Shown here one piece after another: positions 1 to 5,933 of a stretch of 7,330 nucleotides of DNA (position 1 is its first letter; every line of letters starts with the position of its first letter). The DNA is from Alphaproteobacteria bacterium (GTDB taxonomy: Bacteria > Pseudomonadota > Alphaproteobacteria > Sphingomonadales > Sphingomonadaceae), in the NCBI GenBank assembly GCA_018828205.1, contig JAHJWA010000097.1:1-7330 (forward strand). Direction: 5' to 3'. The notes beneath the pieces are model-generated. The model saw only the letters and a list, made by a program, of their open reading frames with translations, made no database searches and was not told where the DNA came from. The position numbers were made by a program, and so were the translations under genes.

Positions 1-198
1 GCGCTGCGCAAGCTGATCGACAAGAAGGCCAAGGCCAAGGACGGCAAGCGGATCCTCGAGGAGGTCGACGAACCCGCCGGGGCCGCTGGCGGCAATGTCA
101 TCGATCTTATGGCGGCGCTCAAGAAGTCGGTCGCGGCCGAGAAGGGCGGGGCCAAGCCCAAAGCGAAGCCTGCGGCCAGCAAGAAGAAGACCGCCTGA
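1..198 (+). CDS. ku: Ku DNA end-binding protein, C-terminal end (5' truncated by window)
   Basis: Frame 1 is open from the window edge to a TGA at 196-198 and gives the last 65 residues of a protein. They contain the segment GGNVIDLMAALKKS, which closely matches the conserved end of bacterial Ku, followed by a lysine/alanine-rich tail ending in SKKKTA. Bacterial Ku forms a homodimeric ring that threads onto double-strand break ends and recruits LigD. In the family, the C-terminal region and basic tail are linked to LigD recruitment and DNA binding. The core ring domain lies upstream of the window and cannot be inspected. The gene sits 4 bases ahead of ligD on the same strand, the usual two-gene NHEJ operon, which strongly supports the call despite the short visible part. 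Confidence 0.9.
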   Translation, partial: ALRKLIDKKAKAKDGKRILEEVDEPAGAAGGNVIDLMAALKKSVAAEKGGAKPKAKPAASKKKTA

Positions 199-202
199 TC
201 CC

Positions 203-2722
203 ATGGCTCGCCCCGATCCTCTCGCCAGCTACAATTCCAAGCGTGATTTCGGAAAGACGCCCGAGCCCGCGGGCAAGCCCGAGCCCAGCGCGGGCGGCGA
301 TCTGTTCATCGTCCAGAAGCACGATGCCACAAGGCTGCACTGGGATCTGCGGCTCGAGATCGACGGGGTGCTCAAGAGCTGGGCGGTGACCAAGGGCCCG
401 TCGCCCGATCCCGATATCAAGCGGCTGGCGGTGCGGACCGAGGACCACCCGATGTCCTACGCCGCGTTCGAGGGCACGATCCCCAAGGGCGAATATGGCG
501 GCGGAACGGTGATGCTGTGGGACCGCGGGACCTGGGCGCCGATCGCGGGCAAGAGCGCCTCGGACATCGACAAGGGCCATCTCCACTTCTGCCTCGAGGG
601 CGAGCGGATGAAGGGCGAATGGCTGCTGATCCGGCTCAAGGGCAAGCCGGGCGAGAAGCGCGAGAACTGGCTGCTGCGCAAGCTGCAGGACGATCACGCG
701 CAGGAGGGCGACGCGCTGGTGCAGCGCGAGCTGACCAGCGTGCTGACCGGGCGCGCGATGGCGGAGATCGCGGCGGACAAGCAGGGCGAATACGAGCTCG
801 CGGGGAAGAAGGACGACGCCTTCCTCGCGCAGATGGAGAAGGCCTCCTCGCGCAATTCGGCCAAGGCCAAGCCGAAGCGCAAGAGCGGCAAGCCCGCTGC
901 GCTGCCGAGCTTCCGCAAGCCGCAACTCGCCACGCTGGTCGATGCCGTGCCGACGGGCAATCGCTGGATGCACGAGATCAAGTTCGACGGCTATCGCGCG
1001 CTGGTGGCGGCGAAGGGCAAGGAGGTGCGGGTCTACACCCGCAACGGCAAGGACTGGACCGACAAGTTCGCCCCGCTGGTCGAGGCCATCGCCGCGCTCG
1101 ATCTGCCCGCCTGCCTGATCGATGGCGAGATCGTCGCCAACGACAAGGCTGGCAATCCCGATTTCTCGGCGCTGCAGGGACTGCTCAAACGCGGGCATGG
1201 CGAGCAGGGCCAGGGCGATACGCTGATCTACCACGCCTTCGACCTGCTCGAGCTGGGGGGCGAGGATCTGGCCGAGCTGCCCAATATCGAACGCAAGGAG
1301 CGGCTCGAGGCGCTGCTCGGCGATGCTCCGCCGCCGCTGCATGTCGCCGACCATGTCATCGGCGCGGGGGAAAAGCTCTACCGCGCGATGTGCGGCGCCT
1401 GCCAGGAGGGGATCATCTCCAAGACCATCGACGGGCGCTACGCCTCGCGCCGGTCGAAATCCTGGGTGAAGGTCAAATGCACCAAGCGGCAGGAATTCGT
1501 GGTGATCGGCTGGAAGGCGTCATCCGCCAAGGCGCGGCCCTTCGCCTCGCTGCTGCTGGCGCAGCACGAGGGTGGCGAACTGGTTTACAAGGGCAATGTC
1601 GGGACCGGCTTCTCGCAGGACACGATGGAGGAGCTGGCGGCGAAGTTGAAGCGGCTGGCGCGCAAGCCCCCGCCCGCCGAGGTCGACAAGGCTTCGAGCC
1701 GCAAGGTGAGCTGGGTCACTCCCAATCTGGTCGCCGAGATCGGTTTCGCCGAATTCACCGCCGACGGCAACGTCCGCCACGGCAGCTTTCTGGGTCTGCG
1801 GAGCGACAAGCCCGCCGACTCGGTGACGCCCGAACGCGCCGAGGAGGTCCCCGAGGCCGCGGTCAGGGTCGCGATCAGCAGCCGCGAGCGGGTGATCTTC
1901 CCCGACAGCGGCGAGACCAAGGGCGAGCTCGCCGATTATTACGAGGCGGTGGCGCCGCTCATGCTGCCCTGGGCGAGCGAGCGCCCGGTCAGCCTGGTGC
2001 GCTGCCCGCAGGGGCGCGCGAAGAAATGCTTCTTCCAGAAGCACGACAGCGGCGCGCTGGGCGATGCGGTCCACGCCGTGGCGATCACCGAGAAGGATGG
2101 CGGCAGCGAGGACTATCTCTATGTCGAGGACGTCCGGGGGCTGCTGCAATGCGTCCAGATGGGGACGATCGAGTTCCACGGCTGGGGTTCGCGCAGCACC
2201 GCGGTCGAACGGCCCGACCGGATGGTGTTCGATCTCGACCCCGACGAGGGCCTGGGTTTTGGCGATGTGAAGAGCGCGGCGAGCGACATCCGCGACCGGC
2301 TCGCCGATCTCGGGCTGGTGAGCTTCGCGATGGTCTCGGGGGGGAAGGGCATCCATGTGGTGGTGCCGCTGACCCTGGGCCATGATTGGGACGCGCACAA
2401 GGATTTTTCGCGGCGCTTCGCCGAGGCGCTCAGCCTCGCCGAGCCAGAGCGATTCACCGCGACGATGAGCAAGGCCAAGCGCAAGGGCAAGATCTTCATC
2501 GACTGGCTGCGCAACCAGCGCGGCAGCACCGCGGTGCTGCCCTATTCGGCGCGCGCGCGCAGCGGAGCGCCGGTGGCGGCGCCGATCGCCTGGAACGAGC
2601 TCAAGACCATCGAGGGGGCCGCGCTGTTCGCGATCGGCGATGCCAAGAAGCTCACCGATCGCGCGGCGAGCAAAGCGCTCGCCGGCTGGGGCTTTGCCAG
2701 CCAGACGCTGCCCGACCTCTAG
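203..2722 (+). CDS. ligD: ATP-dependent multifunctional DNA ligase D (phosphoesterase-ligase-polymerase)
   Basis: An 839-residue protein, close to the roughly 840 residues of Pseudomonas LigD and with the same domain order. Residues about 30-190 are the 3'-phosphoesterase domain: QKHDATRLHWDLRLE supplies H40, H46 and D48, and TEDHP supplies H82. Residues about 235-540 are the ATP-dependent ligase: the nucleotidyl lysine K260 lies in EIKFDG, followed by TRNGKDWT (279-286), LIDGEIV, HAFDLLEL, EGIISK (402-407) and WVKVKC (421-426). Residues about 555-835 are the primase-like polymerase: metal aspartates D677 and D679 in VFDLDP, H718 in SGGKGIHVV, and D767 in FIDWLRNQRG. All key catalytic motifs are present, so it should be active in trimming, filling and sealing Ku-bound ends. 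The start at 203 is chosen because MARPDPLASYNSKRDF matches the usual LigD N terminus; the frame is open back to 95, but that stretch overlaps ku and reads as arginine-rich shadow. No strong ribosome binding site precedes it (only purine-rich AAGAAGAAGA, 12 bases away), so coupling to ku translation is likely. Confidence 0.97.
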   Translation: MARPDPLASYNSKRDFGKTPEPAGKPEPSAGGDLFIVQKHDATRLHWDLRLEIDGVLKSWAVTKGPSPDPDIKRLAVRTEDHPMSYAAFEGTIPKGEYGGGTVMLWDRGTWAPIAGKSASDIDKGHLHFCLEGERMKGEWLLIRLKGKPGEKRENWLLRKLQDDHAQEGDALVQRELTSVLTGRAMAEIAADKQGEYELAGKKDDAFLAQMEKASSRNSAKAKPKRKSGKPAALPSFRKPQLATLVDAVPTGNRWMHEIKFDGYRALVAAKGKEVRVYTRNGKDWTDKFAPLVEAIAALDLPACLIDGEIVANDKAGNPDFSALQGLLKRGHGEQGQGDTLIYHAFDLLELGGEDLAELPNIERKERLEALLGDAPPPLHVADHVIGAGEKLYRAMCGACQEGIISKTIDGRYASRRSKSWVKVKCTKRQEFVVIGWKASSAKARPFASLLLAQHEGGELVYKGNVGTGFSQDTMEELAAKLKRLARKPPPAEVDKASSRKVSWVTPNLVAEIGFAEFTADGNVRHGSFLGLRSDKPADSVTPERAEEVPEAAVRVAISSRERVIFPDSGETKGELADYYEAVAPLMLPWASERPVSLVRCPQGRAKKCFFQKHDSGALGDAVHAVAITEKDGGSEDYLYVEDVRGLLQCVQMGTIEFHGWGSRSTAVERPDRMVFDLDPDEGLGFGDVKSAASDIRDRLADLGLVSFAMVSGGKGIHVVVPLTLGHDWDAHKDFSRRFAEALSLAEPERFTATMSKAKRKGKIFIDWLRNQRGSTAVLPYSARARSGAPVAAPIAWNELKTIEGAALFAIGDAKKLTDRAASKALAGWGFASQTLPDL

Positions 2723-2728
2723 GCCGGC

Positions 2729-2992
2729 TCAGCGCAGCTGGCTGTCCTTGCTGCCGCGGCGGTTGATGCCCGAGGCGCGGGCGCTGGAATCGATCCCCGA
2801 CTGGCAGGCGACGCAGCGCTTCACCCCCGGCAGGGCCTCGCGCCGCCGCTCGGGGATTTCCTCGCCGCATTCGACGCACCATTGTTCGCTCTCGCCCACC
2901 GGCATGCCCGCGCGCGCGGCTTTCACCGCGTCGGAGATGGTGTCGTCGATCTGATCCTGAACCGCGCCATCGCGCGCCCAACCACCGGCCAT
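2729..2992 (-). CDS. DksA/TraR-family C4 zinc-finger protein, YbiI-like
   Basis: An 87-residue protein starting MAGGWARDGAVQDQIDD and ending NRRGSKDSQLR, both very like the E. coli YbiI type of the DksA/TraR family. The C4 zinc site is complete: C39 and C42 (CVEC) and C60 and C63 (CVAC). Small members of the family lack most of the long DksA coiled coil; the helical part here is only about residues 9-29. DksA and TraR bind the RNA polymerase secondary channel, but the role of YbiI-like proteins is not established, so a function in transcription is inference. The start at 2992 is preferred over an in-frame ATG at 3277, because the extra residues are arginine-rich shadow of the CFA-like gene. 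An AGGA lies 9 bases before the chosen ATG. The stop codon faces the ligD stop across 6 bases. The gene follows the CFA-like gene at 86 bases on the same strand and may be co-transcribed with it. Confidence 0.9.
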   Translation of the reverse strand: MAGGWARDGAVQDQIDDTISDAVKAARAGMPVGESEQWCVECGEEIPERRREALPGVKRCVACQSGIDSSARASGINRRGSKDSQLR

Positions 2993-3002
2993 AACTATGC
3001 GT

Positions 3003-3041
3003 CCTGCAACTTGTCTCGAACCGGGAATGTGGGGTTGCAGG
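3003..3041 (-). promoter_or_regulatory. Inverted repeat overlapping the zinc-finger gene ribosome binding site
   Basis: CCTGCAAC at 3003-3010 and GTTGCAGG at 3034-3041 are perfect 8-base complements separated by 23 bases. Read on the minus strand, the second arm (3010 down to 3003) includes part of the GCAGGA sequence that serves as the ribosome binding site for the ATG at 2992. If the stem forms in mRNA it would mask that site. The repeat could instead be a dyad operator or chance. The arms are directly visible; the regulatory role is inferred. Confidence 0.35.
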
Positions 3042-3046
3042 CGTGG

Positions 3047-3069
3047 AAATTCAACCGCTTCGGCAGCGG
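3047..3069 (-). terminator. Possible weak terminator after the CFA-like gene
   Basis: On the minus strand, just past the CFA-like stop codon, CCGCT-GCCGA-AGCGG forms a 5-base stem with a 5-base loop (3069 down to 3055), followed by TTGAATTT. The stem is short and the T tract is broken, so any termination would be partial and would leave read-through to the zinc-finger gene. Confidence 0.25.
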
Positions 3070-3078
3070 GAGCATGTC

Positions 3079-4380
3079 CTATTCGGCGGCTTGCTTGAAC
3101 GCCGGATCGAGATGCCACACCGGCGGCTCCTCCAGCTCGCGCAGCCGGGCGCTCTCCTCGTACATGAAGTCGCGCGTCATCGGGATCGCGGCGCGGTCCT
3201 TCACATAGACCAGCTGCCAATTGACCATCATCCCATGGCGGAAGCTCTGCTCGGCGCCCGCGAGATAGAACTGCCACATGCGATAGAAGGTCTCGTCATA
3301 CATTTCGACCAGCTCGTCCTTGTGCATCACCGTGCGGCGATACCATTCCTCAAGCGTGTGCGAATAATGGAACCGCATCGCCTCGACATCCATCACCTGC
3401 CAGCCGAACCTCTCGCTCTGGGTGACCAGCTCGGACAGCGCCGGGATATAGCCGCCGGGGAAGATGTATTTGCGCGTCCAGGCATCGGTGAAGCCGGGCG
3501 GCCCGGCGCGGCCGCAGCAATGGCTGAACATCACCCCGTCGGGTTTCAGCAGCTTGTTGGTATGCGCGAAGAACTGCGGATAATGCACCGTGCCGACATG
3601 CTCGAGCAGCCCGACCGAGGTGATCCGGTCGAACTGGCCCTCGACATCGCGGTAATCCATCAGCTCGAATTGGACCTTGTCGGCCACGCCCGCCGCCTCG
3701 GCGCGCTCCTTGCAGAAGGCGATCTGGTCGGGCGCCAGCGCCACCCCGAGTACCTCGCAGCCATAGGTGCGGTGGAGATAGAGCGCCAGCCCGCCCCAGC
3801 CGCAGCCGATGTCGAGCACGCGCATACCCGGCCCGTTCTCGGGCGTGATGTTGAGCTTGGCGGCGATATGCGCCTTCTTGTCGAGCTGCGCCTTCTCCAG
3901 GCTGACATCGGTCGTCCGGTGATAGCCCATCGTGTATTGCCGGTCCTCGTCGAGGAACAGTTCGTAGAGCCGGCGGGTGAGGTTGTAGGTGTGCTCGGCG
4001 TTCTTGCGCGCCCTGCCGCGCAGATTGATCCCGTCGAGCTTGGCGATCGCGCGCTGGAGCGCCTTGCGCAGCGGTCCCTTGGGGCGGAGCGAGGCATCGC
4101 CCAGTTTTTTGGCGTTCATGGTCACGAACAGCACCATGTCGCGAATGTCGTGGGGTTCCTCGACCACCAGCCAGCCCCACATATAGGCCTCGCCCGCGCC
4201 CATCTGCGGGTAGGTGGCGATATGCGCGGCGGCCTTGCGGTGCGTCAGGCGGATGCGCAGCGGGCCGCGTTCCATACCCTCTGGGCCGGGTCCGTATTCG
4301 TAGGTCTTCCCGTCATGATCGGTAACGACCAATCGGCCGCGCTTGATCGCTCTGCCAAGAAACTTGTCCAGCAACCACAT
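3079..4380 (-). CDS. CFA-synthase-like SAM-dependent fatty acyl phospholipid methyltransferase
   Basis: A 433-residue protein of the cyclopropane-fatty-acyl-phospholipid synthase family, somewhat longer than E. coli Cfa (about 380). It has the typical N-terminal lipid-binding half (LLDKFLGRAIKRG, about 1-130) and a C-terminal SAM-methyltransferase domain with the binding loop VLDIGCGWGGLA (188-199), DYRD (242-245) and KYIFPGGYIP (304-313). Members transfer a methylene or methyl group from SAM to the double bond of an unsaturated acyl chain at the inner membrane face. Of the bicarbonate-pocket residues known in E. coli Cfa, E260 (GLLEHVG), H287 (SHCCG) and Y372 (FYLAG) are kept. The position of the pocket cysteine is M151 (QYTMGYH where E. 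coli has QYSCAYW), and the isoleucine after the histidine is C289. The product (cyclopropane, methyl-branched or other) cannot be told from sequence. The start at 4380 gives the family N terminus; a GGGGG run lies about 12-13 bases upstream. The cytochrome/molybdoenzyme cassette ends 139 bases upstream on the same strand, so it probably has its own promoter. Confidence 0.92.
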   Translation of the reverse strand: MWLLDKFLGRAIKRGRLVVTDHDGKTYEYGPGPEGMERGPLRIRLTHRKAAAHIATYPQMGAGEAYMWGWLVVEEPHDIRDMVLFVTMNAKKLGDASLRPKGPLRKALQRAIAKLDGINLRGRARKNAEHTYNLTRRLYELFLDEDRQYTMGYHRTTDVSLEKAQLDKKAHIAAKLNITPENGPGMRVLDIGCGWGGLALYLHRTYGCEVLGVALAPDQIAFCKERAEAAGVADKVQFELMDYRDVEGQFDRITSVGLLEHVGTVHYPQFFAHTNKLLKPDGVMFSHCCGRAGPPGFTDAWTRKYIFPGGYIPALSELVTQSERFGWQVMDVEAMRFHYSHTLEEWYRRTVMHKDELVEMYDETFYRMWQFYLAGAEQSFRHGMMVNWQLVYVKDRAAIPMTRDFMYEESARLRELEEPPVWHLDPAFKQAAE

Positions 4381-4449
4381 ATGTCGGCGTATCCCCCTCG
4401 AATTCGGCGCGACCTAGTCCGGTGTGCCATTCTGGCCGCGCGAGTCAAC

Positions 4450-4494
4450 GGTCAGGGCCCCGGGGGTCAGGGCCCGGGGGGGCAGGGGCGCGGG
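4450..4494. repeat. GC-rich 15-base tandem repeat, three copies
   Basis: Copies at 4450-4464 (GGTCAGGGCCCCGGG), 4465-4479 (one mismatch to the first) and 4480-4494 (three mismatches to the first). The first two carry the palindrome GGGCCC (4455-4460 and 4470-4475), which can pair with each other. The block sits between the molybdoenzyme stop and the TTGACT element before the CFA-like gene. It could attenuate read-through, act in regulation, or be simple slippage-derived repeat. Confidence 0.7.
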
Positions 4495-4511
4495 CCGCGA
4501 AGCCCCGCGGC
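4494..4511 (-). terminator. GC hairpin after the molybdoenzyme gene, terminator doubtful
   Basis: GCCGCG (4494-4499) and CGCGGC (4506-4511) form a 6-base all-GC stem with a 6-base loop, 8 bases past the molybdoenzyme stop in the minus direction. It is followed by a C/G-rich run and not by T residues, so it is not a classic intrinsic terminator. It may stabilise the 3' end or slow polymerase together with the adjacent repeat. Confidence 0.25.
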
Positions 4512-4519
4512 GCGACGGA

Positions 4520-5257
4520 TCAGATTCCGGCGTACCACTGGTAGCCGCGATCCTCCCAATAACCGCCCTCTCCGCCGCCGATGCCCTCGAGGCTGGCGAC
4601 CGCCTCGATCGCAGTGAGATATTTGGCGTGCTTGTAGCCCAGCTGGCGCTCGATCCGCATCCGCAGCGGCGCGCCGTTGCGGATCGGCAGCGGTGCGCCG
4701 TTGAGGCTGTGCGCGACGATGGTCTGCGGGTGGAAGGCGTCGAGCAGATCGACGCTTTCGTAATAGACATCGCCGTTGAGCGTGTCGGCGCAGCGAAAGA
4801 CGATGAAGCGCGCTTCCTCGCGCAGGCCAGCGGCCTCGAGCAGCAGCGAGAGCTGCGGCCCGGTCCATTCGCCGATCGCGCTCCAGCCCTCGACGCAATC
4901 GTGCCGCGTGACCTGGGTGCGCTGCGGCAGCCGGCGCAGATTGTCGAGGCTGAGCGACATCGGCGTTTCGACCAGCCCGCCGACCTCGAGCCGCCAGTTG
5001 GCGAAGCCTTCGGCGGCGTGGCGCTGGTAGGCGGGCTCCTGCGGATCGGTGGTACCGTTGCCGCGGAAGAAGGGCGAGACCGCGCTGCGCGGATATTCGG
5101 GCGCGAGCGCCTCGCGATTGGTCAGCAGCCGGTGCGCCCCCTTGTGCCAGCGCTCGGCGGCGGACAGCAGCCGCGCGCCCGGCGCGCTCTCGGCGACCTT
5201 GTTGCAGCCCGCCAGCACCGCGGCGCCGGCGGCGACGAGAAAGTTCCTACGCCGCAT
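4520..5257 (-). CDS. Tat-exported molybdopterin-dependent oxidoreductase lipoprotein (sulfite oxidase/YedY fold)
   Basis: A 245-residue protein of the oxidoreductase molybdopterin-binding family. The N terminus MRRRNFLVAAGAAVLAGC combines a twin-arginine motif (RRNFL) with a lipobox (LAGC, lipidated cysteine C18), predicting folded export and membrane anchoring on the periplasmic side. C121 in HDCVEGW followed by EWTGPQLSLLL matches the cysteine molybdenum ligand region of sulfite oxidase and YedY/MsrP. NGAPLPIRNGAPLRM and QLGYKHAKYL (206-215) match the later cofactor-binding part, and the end GYQWYAGI resembles the YedY tail. Substrate is unknown: sulfite, methionine sulfoxide or another S- or N-oxide are possible. 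The start at 5257 is chosen over the in-frame ATG at 5275, because AAGGA lies 7 bases before it and the signal peptide then begins directly with MRRR. It overlaps the cytochrome gene by 11 bases, so the two are likely coupled and form one redox complex. It is shorter than MsrP (about 330 residues). Confidence 0.9.
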   Translation of the reverse strand: MRRRNFLVAAGAAVLAGCNKVAESAPGARLLSAAERWHKGAHRLLTNREALAPEYPRSAVSPFFRGNGTTDPQEPAYQRHAAEGFANWRLEVGGLVETPMSLSLDNLRRLPQRTQVTRHDCVEGWSAIGEWTGPQLSLLLEAAGLREEARFIVFRCADTLNGDVYYESVDLLDAFHPQTIVAHSLNGAPLPIRNGAPLRMRIERQLGYKHAKYLTAIEAVASLEGIGGGEGGYWEDRGYQWYAGI

Positions 5258-5933
5258 CGCTGGGTCCTTCCGCATGGCGGCCGCCGGTCAGCATGTCGCG
5301 GATCTGGCGCAAGGGTCCGGAGAGAATCACCAGCAGCACATGGACGACGAAGAACCCGAGCAGCGCGAAGGCGAAGAGGAAGTGCAGGCTCCGCGCCGAT
5401 TGCCGTCCGCCCAGAATCTCGACCAGCCAGGAGAAGCTCGGCTCCATCCCTGGGCTGATCGCGATCCCGGTGAAGATCATCATCGGCAGGAACACGCCCA
5501 GCACGAGACCATAGGCCAGCTTCTGGAGGAAATTGTACTTGCCCGGACCGTGGTCGAACCGGAGGCGGAGATGCGCGCCCACGTCGCGGCGGATATTGGC
5601 GGGCTGCCATTCCGCGCGCTGCGTCGCGATGTCGCGGCGGAAATGGCGGTTGGCGAGCATCGCCACCCACATGAAGAGCAGCAGCAGCGCGAAGGGCCAG
5701 GCCGCCAGGACGTGCCAGTCGCGGGCGACCGCGAGGCTGTAATAGCCCGGGATCGTCATCCAGTCGGGGAAGCGCGGCAGGATCAGCCAGGCCTGTTCGG
5801 GCGCAAAGCCCCAGTCGCCCCAATAGAGCCTTGGGTGGGCGTTGGAGATGGTCAGACCCGACATGAACAGGATGACCACGAAGACGAGGTTCAGCCAGTG
5901 CCACAGGCGTGTGGACAGGGCATGGCGTTTCAT
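5247..5933 (-). CDS. Four-helix b-type cytochrome membrane subunit (cytochrome b561/HyaC-like)
   Basis: A 228-residue membrane protein with four hydrophobic segments at about 13-30, 75-95, 138-160 and 182-205. Candidate haem ligands are H12 (RLWHWLN), H74 (RDWHVLAAW), H184 (RSLHFLF) and H198 (VVHVLL), the pattern of the di-haem cytochrome b561/hydrogenase cytochrome b family. Such proteins pass electrons between quinone in the membrane and a periplasmic partner. The next gene, the molybdopterin lipoprotein, is the obvious partner and overlaps it by 11 bases. It does not look like MsrQ, which has about six helices. The ATG at 5933 shares ATGA with the stop of the upstream SDR (4-base overlap), and GGAG lies 7 bases before the start. 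Direction of electron flow cannot be told from sequence. Confidence 0.9.
   Translation of the reverse strand: MKRHALSTRLWHWLNLVFVVILFMSGLTISNAHPRLYWGDWGFAPEQAWLILPRFPDWMTIPGYYSLAVARDWHVLAAWPFALLLLFMWVAMLANRHFRRDIATQRAEWQPANIRRDVGAHLRLRFDHGPGKYNFLQKLAYGLVLGVFLPMMIFTGIAISPGMEPSFSWLVEILGGRQSARSLHFLFAFALLGFFVVHVLLVILSGPLRQIRDMLTGGRHAEGPSDAA
5265..5269 (-). promoter_or_regulatory. Ribosome binding site fixing the molybdoenzyme start
   Basis: AAGGA on the minus strand (5269 down to 5265), 7 bases before the ATG at 5257 and inside the end of the cytochrome gene. The alternative ATG at 5275 is preceded only by GGCGGCCGCC, with no comparable site. Confidence 0.65.

Larger units (their letters stand above)
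4381..4519 (-). other. Intergenic region upstream of the CFA-like gene
   Basis: 139 bases without a gene. Read on the minus strand it begins with a small GC hairpin after the molybdoenzyme stop, then a GC-rich tandem repeat, then TTGACT (4448 down to 4443), a good match to a -35 element. No convincing -10 box sits 16-18 bases beyond it. No EcfG-type GGAAC...CGTT pair was found. The GAGGGGGAT near the CFA-like start serves as a distant ribosome binding site. A promoter here is expected from the layout but not proven. Confidence 0.35.

Noticed and set aside
95..202. Extension of LigD upstream to an ATG at 95
   Set aside because: It lies wholly within ku in another frame and reads as arginine/serine-rich shadow. 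The LigD family start is at 203.
119..1354. 411-residue frame antisense to ligD
   Set aside because: It overlaps a ligD whose motifs are all intact. It shows no recognisable domain and has the low-complexity look of GC-rich antisense frames.
3011..3033. GGTTCGAGAC on the minus strand as the T-arm of a tRNA or an attachment site
   Set aside because: The flanks do not pair as a T stem and no acceptor, D or anticodon arms are present.
2993..3277. Longer zinc-finger protein starting at 3277
   Set aside because: The added residues lie in the end of the CFA-like gene in another frame and do not match the family. The start at 2992 gives the standard YbiI-like N terminus and an AGGA upstream.
3043..4617. 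524-residue plus-strand frame opposite the CFA-like gene
   Set aside because: The minus strand encodes a complete methyltransferase with intact motifs. The plus frame has no domain and ends in arginine/proline-rich sequence from the GC repeat.
4424..5458. 344-residue plus-strand frame opposite the molybdoenzyme gene
   Set aside because: Shadow of the molybdoenzyme and cytochrome genes, with no recognisable domain; it crosses a gene boundary.
4520..5933. Annotation as the MsrP/MsrQ methionine sulfoxide reductase system
   Set aside because: The molybdoenzyme is much shorter than MsrP and is a predicted lipoprotein. The membrane partner has four helices with the cytochrome b561 histidine pattern, unlike MsrQ.
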